64,000 nucleotides of DNA. Source: JBDRDD01 sp043821115. GTDB taxonomy: Bacteria > CAYTYR01 > UBA6262 > DAOVJB01. This document shows, one piece after another, positions 17,137 through 25,864 of this stretch. Each line of letters starts with the position of its first letter. The stretch's first letter is position 1. A model generated the notes under the pieces. The model was not told where the DNA came from, made no database searches, and saw nothing but the letters and a program-made list of their open reading frames with translations. A program made the translations under genes and the position numbers. Location of the stretch: NCBI GenBank assembly GCA_043821115.1, contig JBDRDD010000024.1:62001-126000 (forward strand). Reading direction: 5' to 3'.

Positions 17137-18039
17137 ATGCATAAGGTTTTATTTACCCAGCTTTCTTCTGAAGGTGTGGGTTTTTTGTTTTATAGAACCT
17201 TCGCCGCTTTGAAGTATGCTTTATTATTAGGTGTTATTCTTTTCTTGATTTTTCCTCCTCATGCCATGGCCGCTGATAAAAGAATCGTGTCGCTTGCGCC
17301 CTCTAATACGGAGATACTGTTCGCGCTTGGACTCGATGAGGAGATAGTGGGTGTCTCATCTTATTGTAATTACCCCAAAAGTGCTTTGTCCAAAACAAAG
17401 GTCGGGGATTTTTCCAATCCTAATATAGAATTGATAGTATCGCTTAAGCCCGATATTATATTTGCCGCCGGCCTGGAACAGAACAGCGTGGCAGGCAAAT
17501 TAAAACAACTGGGCTTGAATGTGGTGATAGTGAAACCTGAGAGTTTCGAGGAGCTTTTCGAAGCTATCATCATGATGGGTTCGCTCACGGGCAGAAAAGA
17601 GAAGGCGCTGGATATTGTAAGCGATATGAAGGCAGTGATAAGAGAGATCGAAGAGAGGGTGAAGCTTTATCACTTGAGGCCAAGGGTTTTTATAGAGATA
17701 AACAGTAATCCGCTTATGACTTCAAGCAGGGGATCTTTTCTGGATGAAATGATTGAAATGGCAGGAGGCATAAATGTTGCGGGGGATCTTGCGCGTCCCT
17801 ATTGCAGGGTGAGCGAAGAGCTTGTTATAAAAGAGAAACCGGATGTAATTATTGTAACACACACAAGCGCAGAGAATATTCTAAAGCGAGCCGGCTGGGA
17901 AGACATACCCGCGATTAAGAACAACAGGGTATATTCCGATATAAATCCTGATATACTGGTGAGACCTGGGCCCAGGCTTGTTCTAGGCCTGGACCATTTA
18001 TTCTGTAAAATGTATGGAGGCCTCAAGAGGAATGATTGA
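17137..18039 (+). CDS. btuF: Cobalamin ABC transporter substrate-binding protein
   Basis: A 300-residue periplasmic-binding protein of the BtuF/FecB helical-backbone type. The N-terminus is a long signal peptide with two hydrophobic stretches, ending near HAMA-ADK, a signal peptidase I site; no lipobox is seen. The mature part starts with RIVSLAPSNTEILFALG, typical of cobalamin and metal-chelate binding proteins, and contains KPDIIFAAG and IKEKPDVIIV. ATG 17137 stands six bases after the AAGGAG that lies in the riboswitch hairpin. It should capture B12 in the periplasm and hand it to the permease encoded next. The B12 riboswitch is the main reason for naming the ligand. Confidence 0.9.
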   Translation: MHKVLFTQLSSEGVGFLFYRTFAALKYALLLGVILFLIFPPHAMAADKRIVSLAPSNTEILFALGLDEEIVGVSSYCNYPKSALSKTKVGDFSNPNIELIVSLKPDIIFAAGLEQNSVAGKLKQLGLNVVIVKPESFEELFEAIIMMGSLTGRKEKALDIVSDMKAVIREIEERVKLYHLRPRVFIEINSNPLMTSSRGSFLDEMIEMAGGINVAGDLARPYCRVSEELVIKEKPDVIIVTHTSAENILKRAGWEDIPAIKNNRVYSDINPDILVRPGPRLVLGLDHLFCKMYGGLKRND

Positions 18040-19018
18040 TATTAAAGAGTTGGTTAGGATTCTTATAATACTTTTAATTATCCTTATTATTATAGGGTTT
18101 GTAAGTCTCTTCACTGGCAGCGTGGGGTTTATGGGGTTTGGAGGCTGGCCTGAGTTTTATAAGACCATACTGTTTAAGGTAAGGCTCCCAAGGATTATTC
18201 TCGCCGTGATAGTGGGTTTTGGGCTTGCTTTAAGCGGTGTTGTGTTCCAGGCTCTGCTTAGAAATCCTCTTGCCGATCCGTATATACTGGGTTCTTCCTC
18301 TGGTGCGGCTCTTGGGGCAAGTATTGGTCTTCTACTAGGCTTTGACGCTTTTATCTACAGCCTTCCTTTATGTGCCTTTGCGTTCTCCCTGATATCGCTC
18401 ATAACAGTTTATATGATAGCCTCATCAGAGGGCAGGATGCGTGTTGAGGTGCTGCTTCTTGCCGGCGTCATTGTCAGTACTTTCATAGCATCGGTTGTTA
18501 TGCTTCTAATGTCTGTTGCCAGAAGGGAGACACATGAGATCATATTCTGGATAATGGGAAATCTTGCTCAGACAAATTACACCTTTATAAGCGTTGTGGG
18601 AATTCTGGTATTTGCGGGATCATTGGTGATATACTTTTTTTCCCGCGATCTGGATGCTATTTCACTGGGTGAGGAGAAGGCGCATTACCTGGGAGTGGAG
18701 ACAGAAAAGCTCAAGAAGATATTGTTTGTCGTGACATCCCTTATTGTTGGAGCTGTTGTGTCCATATCAGGCATGATAGGGTTTGTTGGTCTCATAATTC
18801 CTCATATCGTGAGGCTGGTTGTAGGTCCGAACCACCGCATACTTATCCCTGCCTCCGGTATAGCTGGTGCGATATTTTTGGTCATATCAGACACGATTGC
18901 AAGAACAATAGCTTCTCCTATAGAGGTGCCGGTGGGTATTGTCACGGCTCTTTTCGGGGCGCCTTTTTTTATATTCCTTCTTGCTAAGCACAAGAGACAC
19001 CTTAGGGTGAATATATAG
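18032..19018 (+). CDS. btuC: Cobalamin ABC transporter permease (FecCD/BtuC family)
   Basis: A 328-residue membrane protein with about ten helices. It contains the family segments RLPRIILAVIVGFGLALSG, FQALLRNPLADPYILG and, near the end, GLIIPHIVRL, the cytoplasmic loop that touches the ATPase. It forms the inner-membrane channel for B12. ATG 18032 is preferred to ATG 18014 because GGAGG and AGAGG lie between the two; the gene overlaps the end of btuF by eight bases, a sign of translational coupling. Confidence 0.9.
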   Translation: MIDIKELVRILIILLIILIIIGFVSLFTGSVGFMGFGGWPEFYKTILFKVRLPRIILAVIVGFGLALSGVVFQALLRNPLADPYILGSSSGAALGASIGLLLGFDAFIYSLPLCAFAFSLISLITVYMIASSEGRMRVEVLLLAGVIVSTFIASVVMLLMSVARRETHEIIFWIMGNLAQTNYTFISVVGILVFAGSLVIYFFSRDLDAISLGEEKAHYLGVETEKLKKILFVVTSLIVGAVVSISGMIGFVGLIIPHIVRLVVGPNHRILIPASGIAGAIFLVISDTIARTIASPIEVPVGIVTALFGAPFFIFLLAKHKRHLRVNI

Positions 19019-19037
19019 GTATTAGGGATAAAAATAT

Positions 19038-19826
19038 ATGGATATACTTAGCATTTCACAACTTATCTGCCGTTATGGTAATATTGTAGCTGTTGACGGT
19101 ATCGATTTTGGCATAAAAAAAGGGGAATTTATAGGAATTATAGGGCCTAACGGAAGTGGGAAATCAACTATACTAAAAGCCATTATGAAGAGCATAAAGC
19201 CTGAATCAGGAAATATATATCTTCGCGGTACCGATACAAAACATCTAAAAGCAAAACAAATAGCGCAGAGTATTGCTGTAGTGCCGGATGAGACGCATGT
19301 CAGTTTTGCCTTTACAGCTTTTGATGTTGTCATGATGGGGCGCATGCCTTATCTTGGCCGCTTTGACTTTGAAACAAAAAAGGATGAAGAGATAGTAGAA
19401 GAATGTACGAGGAGAACAGGAACAATTGATCTTAAAGAGAGATTTATTAATGAGCTAAGCAGCGGGGAAAGGCAGCGTGTTATCATAGCTCAGGCTTTGG
19501 CCCAGGAGCCTGATATAATACTACTTGATGAGCCTACCACGCATCTGGATATTAATCACGAGGTCGGGATATTTGACCTTTTGAAAGATCTCAAGAAGAA
19601 GATGAATCTAACCATCATTGCTGTTTTACACGATCTTAACATTGCGAGCCTCTATTGTGACAGGCTCCTTCTGTTAAAAGAAGGAAAGCTTGTAATAGAG
19701 GGAAGTCCGGATAAGGTCATAACAGAAGAGAACATAGGTAAGGTATATAAAACAGATGTTTCTGTAAAGAAGCATCCGAAGTTTGATACACCTTATGTTA
19801 TGCTCCTGCCGAGTAGTTTATCTTAA
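19038..19826 (+). CDS. btuD: Cobalamin ABC transporter ATP-binding protein
   Basis: A 262-residue ABC ATPase with Walker A GPNGSGKST, signature LSSGERQRV, Walker B IILLDEPTTHLD and the switch histidine in VLHDLN. The family is the FecE/BtuD group that drives binding-protein-dependent uptake of B12 and iron chelates. It lies 19 bases after the permease gene and 20 bases before the receptor gene, all under the upstream riboswitch. Confidence 0.92.
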   Translation: MDILSISQLICRYGNIVAVDGIDFGIKKGEFIGIIGPNGSGKSTILKAIMKSIKPESGNIYLRGTDTKHLKAKQIAQSIAVVPDETHVSFAFTAFDVVMMGRMPYLGRFDFETKKDEEIVEECTRRTGTIDLKERFINELSSGERQRVIIAQALAQEPDIILLDEPTTHLDINHEVGIFDLLKDLKKKMNLTIIAVLHDLNIASLYCDRLLLLKEGKLVIEGSPDKVITEENIGKVYKTDVSVKKHPKFDTPYVMLLPSSLS

Positions 19827-19846
19827 AGTTAAATAAGGAGATATTA

Positions 19847-21799
19847 ATGGAGAGATTTGTAAAAGCAGGGATTATTTTTATAGCACTAGTGTCTGTTATC
19901 GGGACAGTCTATGCTTCAGAGCTGCATCTTGAAGAGATAGTGGTAAGTGCCGCGCGCAATCCTAAGGCGGTTAAGGAACTGGGTACGAACGTAAGCGTAA
20001 TAACAAGAGAGGATATCCTTAAGTTAAAATCAGAGGATATAGGAGATATACTTGGTAGGCAGACGGGCATTATCGTAAGCAAGGAAGGAACACTTGGTGC
20101 CAACCGCTCCCTTGCTATAAGAGGGGTTAATGCACAGCAGGTGCTTGTTATGGTAGACGGGCGTCCTGTAAACAGTACCTCGCTCGGTCTTGCCGAGATA
20201 AGCCAGATACCGCTAAACAATGTAGAGCAGATAGAGATAATAAGAGGGGCTCACTCAAGCCTATACGGAGCAAATGCGGTAGGTGGTGTTATAAATATCG
20301 TAACAAGAAAACCCTCCACGGATATTCCCTTAACCGACATATATTTTTCCGCGGGCAGCTATAACACGAGCAAGCTCGGGATGAATTTCTCCCAGAGAAA
20401 AGAAAACCTCAATTACAGTGTGAACGCAGGTCAGGATATCTCAAACGGCTGGCGCGATAACAGCGATTATGAAAGTAAGCACTTTGCGGCAAATTTGGGG
20501 TATAACCTCGACAAAATAGGTACTTTTAGAGTATCAGGCGCTCATTACGCCGATGAGATAGGTATTCCGGGGCCCAGTAATTCAACAATAGATGCATGGG
20601 ACGGATCTGTTGAGAGGCTCAGTTCGTCTCCTAACGCGAGGCAGGAGTCGCACAAACAAAATTTTTCCCTTGAGTATGTAAAGGATTTGGATAAAATATC
20701 AAAAGCTCGTCTTCAACTGTATGGAAATGAGGACCTTCAGACATATGTAAATCCGGACTGGTCGGTAAATGACCTGAGAAGTAATATGACCCGCGGTATG
20801 GAAGTCCAGTATGACAGAGTGCTTTCCGGCACCAAATTCCCGCACGAGATCACACTTGGTTCTGATATACACCGGGATTCTTTCCGGCAGGAAAACAGGA
20901 ACACAAGAACGGATAGTATAAGCAGGAAAACTAACAGCGCATCCTTTTATGTCCAGGATATTATGGGAAGAGACCCTCTGGATTTGACAGTGGGGGCAAG
21001 ATATGATCACCACTCGGCATATCCGGACCAGTTCAATCCGCACATTGGTGTTCTGTGGTATCCACTACAGAGTTTTAAGGCCTCTCTAAATATTGCCAGG
21101 GCATTCAGGGCTCCTACATTTAACGATCTTTACTGGCCTTATACCCAGGAGACCTACTGGGGTACGAACTATATAACGCAGGGTAACCCAAGCCTTAAGG
21201 CTGAGGAGGCCTATAGCTATGATATCGGTGTGGAGTATACAGACGGCAGAGATTTTTTGAGCAAACTTACACTTTTCTATATAACAACAGAAGACATGAT
21301 AGCATGGAAGCAGACAATGACAAATTCAACCACCTATACATATCAGCCCCAAAATTATCTAAGAGCCAGAACAAGCGGAGCAGAGTTTGAACTGCACCAG
21401 CGTATTTCGACTGGAATAACCCACGCCATAGGGTACACATATCTTCACGCCGAAGGCAAGCAAGAAGGAGAACTAGAGTACAAGCTGCTCAAATTCCGTC
21501 CCCACCACAAGGCTCATTACCAAATCTCCTACGGGAACGATTTCGGTTTCGGTGTTACAGTTACGGGAGAATATGCGCACAAGCAGTTCGAGGCTGACGG
21601 GCTCTCCGGTATGAAACTTCCCTCATACACGCTCCTTGATATCCGCATCACGCAGAAAATCGCGGGAGCGGAACTTTTCTTCGGTATAGACAACATCACC
21701 AACAAGAAATACATGGACAGAACGGACGGATTCGGCAGACCTTATCCTCTTCCCGGCAGGGCCTTTTTCGGGGGAATTACAGTTAAACTCTTAGGGTGA
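19847..21799 (+). CDS. btuB: TonB-dependent outer-membrane receptor, BtuB-like
   Basis: A 650-residue protein with a signal peptide ending near VYASE, followed by the TonB box-like EEIVVSA. The plug domain (about residues 40-150) has the typical RGVNAQQVLVMVDGRPVN and RGAHSSLYGANAVGGVINIVT segments. The rest is a beta barrel ending with a C-terminal aromatic-rich strand and terminal LLG. Its position in an operon with btuFCD behind a cobalamin riboswitch identifies the ligand as cobalamin or a relative. AAGGAG precedes ATG 19847. It shows that the cell has an outer membrane. Confidence 0.92.
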   Translation: MERFVKAGIIFIALVSVIGTVYASELHLEEIVVSAARNPKAVKELGTNVSVITREDILKLKSEDIGDILGRQTGIIVSKEGTLGANRSLAIRGVNAQQVLVMVDGRPVNSTSLGLAEISQIPLNNVEQIEIIRGAHSSLYGANAVGGVINIVTRKPSTDIPLTDIYFSAGSYNTSKLGMNFSQRKENLNYSVNAGQDISNGWRDNSDYESKHFAANLGYNLDKIGTFRVSGAHYADEIGIPGPSNSTIDAWDGSVERLSSSPNARQESHKQNFSLEYVKDLDKISKARLQLYGNEDLQTYVNPDWSVNDLRSNMTRGMEVQYDRVLSGTKFPHEITLGSDIHRDSFRQENRNTRTDSISRKTNSASFYVQDIMGRDPLDLTVGARYDHHSAYPDQFNPHIGVLWYPLQSFKASLNIARAFRAPTFNDLYWPYTQETYWGTNYITQGNPSLKAEEAYSYDIGVEYTDGRDFLSKLTLFYITTEDMIAWKQTMTNSTTYTYQPQNYLRARTSGAEFELHQRISTGITHAIGYTYLHAEGKQEGELEYKLLKFRPHHKAHYQISYGNDFGFGVTVTGEYAHKQFEADGLSGMKLPSYTLLDIRITQKIAGAELFFGIDNITNKKYMDRTDGFGRPYPLPGRAFFGGITVKLLG

Positions 21800-21805
21800 T
21801 AATTT

Positions 21806-22375
21806 ATGAGAGAGAAAAATAGTTTACTTGTTTTTATCTTGATATCCTTTATTCTGCACCTGGGATTTGTATTCTTCAGGACGCAGGTTACTTCTGGGCG
21901 CTCAAGCGAGGTCTTCCTGTTTGAGGTTGAACTTATGGACGTGTCAGTTCCGGCAATTAATGTCTCCTCTTCTAATAAAGTAAAAGCACAAAAGTCGCTT
22001 TTTCCAGATAAGGCTGAAGGGGGTGAGAATAAAAAAATCTTAAATTCTTCCGTCAGTCAAAAACCGCTCTCTGAGCGATCTTTTAATGGAGAGGCATCTT
22101 TTGCGGAGCTTATAAGAAAGAAGATAGAGAGCGTTAAGCTATATCCCGCCCATGCCCGCATGAAAAACTACACCGGAGAGGTGCATCTCAGGTTTTTAAT
22201 AAATACCGACGGAGAAGTGGATAAAATCAAGCTCGTTAAATCGTCTGGATTCGACATCCTGGATGAGTCAGCCATCAAAACCGTGGAAAAAGCAGCTCCG
22301 TTTATTCCCGTTCCTCAGATACTCGCCGCCAGCGGCGTCGTGGTGAGTCTGCCTATAATATTTGATCTTGAGTGA
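21806..22375 (+). CDS. tonB: Energy transducer TonB
   Basis: A 189-residue protein with an N-terminal membrane anchor (residues 7-25) and a C-terminal TonB domain that includes YPAHARMKNYTGEVHLRF and LVKSSGFDILDESAI. It carries proton-motive energy to the outer-membrane receptor. The linker between anchor and domain lacks the long proline-rich stretch of E. coli TonB and is short. No exbB or exbD is nearby, so these must be encoded elsewhere. Starting six bases after btuB, it is probably a dedicated transducer for B12 uptake and is the last gene of the riboswitch operon. Confidence 0.9.
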   Translation: MREKNSLLVFILISFILHLGFVFFRTQVTSGRSSEVFLFEVELMDVSVPAINVSSSNKVKAQKSLFPDKAEGGENKKILNSSVSQKPLSERSFNGEASFAELIRKKIESVKLYPAHARMKNYTGEVHLRFLINTDGEVDKIKLVKSSGFDILDESAIKTVEKAAPFIPVPQILAASGVVVSLPIIFDLE

Positions 22376-22392
22376 AAAGCATAAAATTTTTC

Positions 22393-22419
22393 TTGACATT
22401 TTACATAAAATGGTATAAT
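22393..22419 (+). promoter_or_regulatory. Promoter of the speD-speE operon
   Basis: TTGACA (22393-22398) and TATAAT (22414-22419) are both perfect, separated by 15 bases, which is short. TGG directly before TATAAT gives an extended -10, which can compensate. Transcription would start near 22426 and leave a leader of about 150 bases before speD. Confidence 0.65.
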
Positions 22420-22468
22420 TTATAATAGAAAAAATAGTTTTTGGATGGGAGATTAAAGGGGAGCCTCA

Positions 22469-22573
22469 GTCTCTATTTTTATATGTAGTTATAGACGAAT
22501 CCACAGAGGTACGCGACCAGAAAAAGCAACCAGGTTGCTAAGCGAATTCATCTTCTGTGGTTAAAGAAGGAGG
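22469..22573 (+). promoter_or_regulatory. Structured 5' leader of speD, family unknown
   Basis: The 160-base gap before speD holds a long imperfect hairpin. CCACAGAGG (22501-22509) pairs with CTTCTGTGG (22552-22560) over nine base pairs, one of them G-U. CGC/GCG pair inside (22512-22514 with 22542-22544) and GCAAC/GTTGC form the tip (22526-22530 with 22534-22538). CTTCT (22552-22556) could instead pair with AGAAG (22565-22569), which abuts the ribosome-binding site GGAGG (22569-22573), so two exclusive folds are possible. I could not match it to the SAM, SAH, preQ1 or guanidine riboswitch consensuses that I know. Regulation by a polyamine-pathway metabolite is only an inference. Confidence 0.5.
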
Positions 22574-22579
22574 TGGAAA

Positions 22580-22996
22580 ATGAAAGCGTTGGGGCGTCAG
22601 TTGCTGGTGGAGCTATACGATTGTGACAGGAACATGATCAATGATGCTCAGAAAATAGAGAGTATCATGACAAAGTCGGCGGTAGACATGGGTGCGACAA
22701 TTGTCAGCGTATCGTTTCACACGTTTAATCCTCACGGGGTGAGCGGGGTTGTTGTTATTGCCGAATCACACCTGGCCATTCATACATGGCCCGAATACGG
22801 TTTTGCATCCATTGACATCTACACTTGTGGGGACACGGTGGATCCTTGGAAAGCGTGTGATGACATTTCAACGAAGCTAAAGGCCAAGCATGTGAGTGCT
22901 CTAGAGATGAAAAGGGGCGTGCTTAATATCCCAGGACAGAAGATAAGGCATAAGCCTTTTTCAGTAACGCAAGATAAGGAGATGGTTGGTGCGTAA
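22580..22996 (+). CDS. speD: S-adenosylmethionine decarboxylase proenzyme (prokaryotic class)
   Basis: A 138-residue pyruvoyl enzyme that makes decarboxylated S-adenosylmethionine, the aminopropyl donor for spermidine. The self-cleavage site is E62-S63 in ESHLAIHTWPE; S63 becomes the pyruvoyl group. H68 and C83 sit where the processing and catalytic residues of the Thermotoga-type enzyme are. AAGGAGG lies seven bases before ATG 22580. It overlaps the start of speE, so the two are coupled. Confidence 0.96.
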   Translation: MKALGRQLLVELYDCDRNMINDAQKIESIMTKSAVDMGATIVSVSFHTFNPHGVSGVVVIAESHLAIHTWPEYGFASIDIYTCGDTVDPWKACDDISTKLKAKHVSALEMKRGVLNIPGQKIRHKPFSVTQDKEMVGA

Positions 22997-23903
22997 GAAG
23001 AACTTATGGTTTGCCGAAAGATTCACTCCGGATGAAATTCATCGGCACAGGGTAAACAAGGTTTTGATAAAGACAAAAACGAAATATCAGAAAGTTCTGG
23101 TACTAGACACAGTTTCTTTCGGGAAATGCCTTGTACTCGACGGAGAGATACAATCCGCGGCTGTGGATGAATTTATTTACCATGAGTTGCTGACACACCC
23201 GGCAATGCTTCTTTATCCAAATCCAAAGAATGTGCTGATTCTAGGCGGAGGAGAAGGGGCCACATTACGAGAAGTTCTTAGGCATAAGAGCGTACAGAAG
23301 GTCGTAATGGTGGATTTGGATAAGGAAGTAGTTGATTTTTGTAAGAAACACCTCACTTCTTATCATCAAAAAGCGTTTTTTGATAAGAGGGTTAAACTTC
23401 GTCATGAGGATGCCCGTAAATACCTGGCGAACACGAAGGAAAAGTTCGATGTCATTATAAGCGATCTTCCCTGTCCTATCGAGGGCGGACCCGCATATTT
23501 ACTCTACACAATACAATATTACAGGATACTTGCAAAGAAGCTTAAGCCTAACGGCGTTTTCAGTCTTCAGGCTGGATCCGGAGGGTTGCTTCAGTTCGGT
23601 CTTCACACAGTTATACATAGAACGCTTTCAAAGGTATTCCCAATGCTTCGTTCTTTCTCTGGATTTGTCCCTGCGTTTGACGTTCCCTGGGCATTTATCA
23701 TAGCCACCAAAGGCAAAGACCCCGATAGGCTTACAAAACGCCAAGTTGATACTATGATAAAGAAAAGGGTAAAAGGCACACTAAGGTTCTATGACGGCGA
23801 GCTCCATGAGGGGCTCTTTAAGATCCCGAAATACCAGAGGGAACTCATAAAGCAGGAAAAAAGAGTAATTACTGACTCTAAACCAGTCTTTTTTTATAAA
23901 TAA
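22989..23903 (+). CDS. speE: Polyamine aminopropyltransferase (spermidine synthase)
   Basis: A 304-residue enzyme that transfers the aminopropyl group from decarboxylated SAM to putrescine or a related amine. It has LILGGGEGATLREVLRH, the nucleotide-binding glycine motif of the family, VDLDKEVVDFCKKH and DLPCPIEGGPAYLLYT in the amine-binding region. GTG 22989 is preferred to TTG 22986 because it is seven bases from AAGGAG (22976-22981). The start lies within the last codons of speD. Whether the acceptor is putrescine, agmatine or spermidine cannot be read from the sequence; an agmatine route is possible given the decarboxylase next door. Confidence 0.93.
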   Translation: MRKKNLWFAERFTPDEIHRHRVNKVLIKTKTKYQKVLVLDTVSFGKCLVLDGEIQSAAVDEFIYHELLTHPAMLLYPNPKNVLILGGGEGATLREVLRHKSVQKVVMVDLDKEVVDFCKKHLTSYHQKAFFDKRVKLRHEDARKYLANTKEKFDVIISDLPCPIEGGPAYLLYTIQYYRILAKKLKPNGVFSLQAGSGGLLQFGLHTVIHRTLSKVFPMLRSFSGFVPAFDVPWAFIIATKGKDPDRLTKRQVDTMIKKRVKGTLRFYDGELHEGLFKIPKYQRELIKQEKRVITDSKPVFFYK

Positions 23904-23905
23904 AA

Positions 23906-23969
23906 CGCTAGGAAAGCCCAGATGAATATATGTAAGTTGAAAACAGACAAGGGCCTTAGCGATTTTTTT
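23906..23969 (+). terminator. Terminator or attenuator between speE and the decarboxylase
   Basis: CGCTAGG (23906-23912) pairs with CCTTAGCG (23954-23961) with one bulged T, and CCC/GGG can add three pairs inside. A run of seven T follows at 23963-23969. The loop is long (about 30 bases), so the stem is weaker than in a classic terminator. It may attenuate read-through into the decarboxylase gene rather than end the operon. Confidence 0.5.
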
Positions 23970-23992
23970 GTATACCCAGAGGTCCGGCGTAA

Positions 23993-25426
23993 TTGAAAAA
24001 AGATCAGAACAGAACCCCTTTGTTTGATGCGGTATTGGGCCATGCTAAGAGAAAGATGGCGTCTTTCCACACGCCCGGGCATAAAAACGGAAGAAGTATT
24101 GATACCCGCCTAAAGCGTTTCAGTGGGAGCAATATATTTTTCATGGATGTTACGGTTTTTCCCGATGTGGACTCGCTGCATCATCCGAAAGGTCCTCTGA
24201 AAGAAGCACAGGAGCTTTCAGCTGAGGCATTCGGGGTAAAACATTCGTTCTTTCTTGTAAACGGGAGCACATCCGGAGTGCAGGCGATGATTTTAATCGC
24301 CTGCAATCCCGGCGATGAGATTATCGTCTCACGCAATACGCATAAGTCCGTCATAGGGGGTATTATCTTAAGCGGTGCCTCCCCAATATATGTGACGCCG
24401 CACATGCATGAGAAGCTTAATCTTTTCTATGATCTTGCTCCTGAGCAGATTGAAAAAGCACTTAGACGCCATCCAAAGGCAAAGGCTGTTCTCATAAGCT
24501 CCCCGACATATCACGGAATATGCACGGATATAGGAAAAATTGCGCGAATAGTCCATAAGCGAAAGAAAATTCTTCTTGTGGATGAGGCCTGGGGACCGCA
24601 CTTGAAGTTTCATAAGAGCTTACCTCCTTCGGCTGTAGACTGCGGGGCGGACCTTGTTGTCCAGAGCGCTCACAAGGTGGGCTCTGCGATGAGCCAGGGT
24701 TCTTTGCTTCAGGTAAATTCAAACGCTGTTGATATGGAAAGGGCGAAGCGCATTGTCTCAATGCTTCAGAGTACGAGTCCCTCCTATATAATATTGTGCT
24801 CGCTTGATCTTGCTAGAAGGCAGTTTGCAAAAGAAGGCAAAGCGATTCTTGGTAAGTTACTTAAGTTACTTCATAAGGCTGCCAGGGATATTAACAGGAT
24901 AAAAGGTGTGTCCTGTCTTGTTAAGCAGGACCTTGATAAAGGGTATCTGCTTGACAGGACAAAGCTTTCTATAAGCGTGCGTGAACTTGGAATTTCAGGC
25001 CATGATATTTCAAGGTTCCTGAATAAAAAATATAACATCCAGGTTGACTGTTCCAATGTCTACAACATAATAGCCATTGCGGGATTAGGGACCGATAAAG
25101 CGGATCTTGACAAACTGGTATATGCTCTAAAAGACATTGCCGATAAATACCGTAAGGCAAAGCCGCTAAGAGAACTGCCGTTTCTGCCGCTTGAGACAGA
25201 GATGGTGATGACGCCGGCTGATGCACTTGCCAGAAAATCAGAGAAAGTAAGCCTTAAAAAGGCCGTGGGAAAGGTAAGTGCAGAAATATTTTCAATGTAT
25301 CCTCCCGGGATTCCGATACTTATTCCAGGAGAACTAATAAAAAAAGAAGTATGTGATTATCTTGATGAGCTAAAGGATGTAGATCCTGACGTAAAGGGTA
25401 AGAAAGTAAAGGTAGTCTGCGAGTAA
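23993..25426 (+). CDS. speA: Orn/Lys/Arg decarboxylase, fold type I (arginine decarboxylase-like)
   Basis: A 477-residue PLP enzyme. FHTPGHKNG (residues 25-33), NGSTSGVQA, the PLP-ring aspartate D197 in LLVDEAWG and the Schiff-base lysine K228 in SAHKVGSA are all present. The C-terminal 100 residues form the small domain of the class. Length and architecture match the Bacillus SpeA-type arginine decarboxylase. In this operon it should supply agmatine, or directly a diamine, for the speD/speE aminopropylation. Lysine or ornithine as substrate cannot be excluded. TTG 23993 is the only workable start after AGAGG at 23978; the terminator-like hairpin precedes it. Confidence 0.85.
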   Translation: MKKDQNRTPLFDAVLGHAKRKMASFHTPGHKNGRSIDTRLKRFSGSNIFFMDVTVFPDVDSLHHPKGPLKEAQELSAEAFGVKHSFFLVNGSTSGVQAMILIACNPGDEIIVSRNTHKSVIGGIILSGASPIYVTPHMHEKLNLFYDLAPEQIEKALRRHPKAKAVLISSPTYHGICTDIGKIARIVHKRKKILLVDEAWGPHLKFHKSLPPSAVDCGADLVVQSAHKVGSAMSQGSLLQVNSNAVDMERAKRIVSMLQSTSPSYIILCSLDLARRQFAKEGKAILGKLLKLLHKAARDINRIKGVSCLVKQDLDKGYLLDRTKLSISVRELGISGHDISRFLNKKYNIQVDCSNVYNIIAIAGLGTDKADLDKLVYALKDIADKYRKAKPLRELPFLPLETEMVMTPADALARKSEKVSLKKAVGKVSAEIFSMYPPGIPILIPGELIKKEVCDYLDELKDVDPDVKGKKVKVVCE

Positions 25427-25465
25427 CTTCCAGATTGCTATTTTCGGATAAGACGGAGGAGAAGA

Positions 25466-25816
25466 ATGAATCAGAAAGAGCTTGACGTGTTTCGTCAGAT
25501 GTTGCAGGAAAAAAAGGAGAATATCCTTAAGGAAGTTCAAAAGAACAGGGAAGCCCACAACAACTTCCATTTCAACGATGTGGGCGATTCCGCGGATATC
25601 GCCTCGGATTCATACGAGAAGGAGTTCCTTTTTGAGCTGACGGACAAGGAGCAGCGTCTTCTAAACAATATTGAAGCGGCCTTACGTAAAATAGAGCACA
25701 AGAACTATGGTGTGTGCGAAGAATGCAAAGGGAAGATCAGCTCCGATCGTCTTAAAGCTGTTCCTTTTGCGCTTCTGTGCGTTTCATGCCAGTCCAAGAA
25801 AGAAGCGGGCAGCTGA
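25466..25816 (+). CDS. DksA/TraR family zinc-finger regulator
   Basis: A 116-residue protein. The N-terminal two thirds form a coiled-coil hairpin, with the tip sequence D41-S-A-D44-I-A46 matching the DxxDxA tip of E. coli DksA that enters the RNA polymerase secondary channel. A four-cysteine zinc finger follows: C84, C87, C105 and C108. It is shorter than E. coli DksA (151 residues) but keeps both functional parts, so a role in tuning transcription with or without ppGpp is likely. GGAGGAG precedes ATG 25466. Confidence 0.85.
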   Translation: MNQKELDVFRQMLQEKKENILKEVQKNREAHNNFHFNDVGDSADIASDSYEKEFLFELTDKEQRLLNNIEAALRKIEHKNYGVCEECKGKISSDRLKAVPFALLCVSCQSKKEAGS

Positions 25817-25864
25817 GATTTTCCTCCTTTCTTTAGTAATTCCCACCCATGTAAAGAAGGAACT

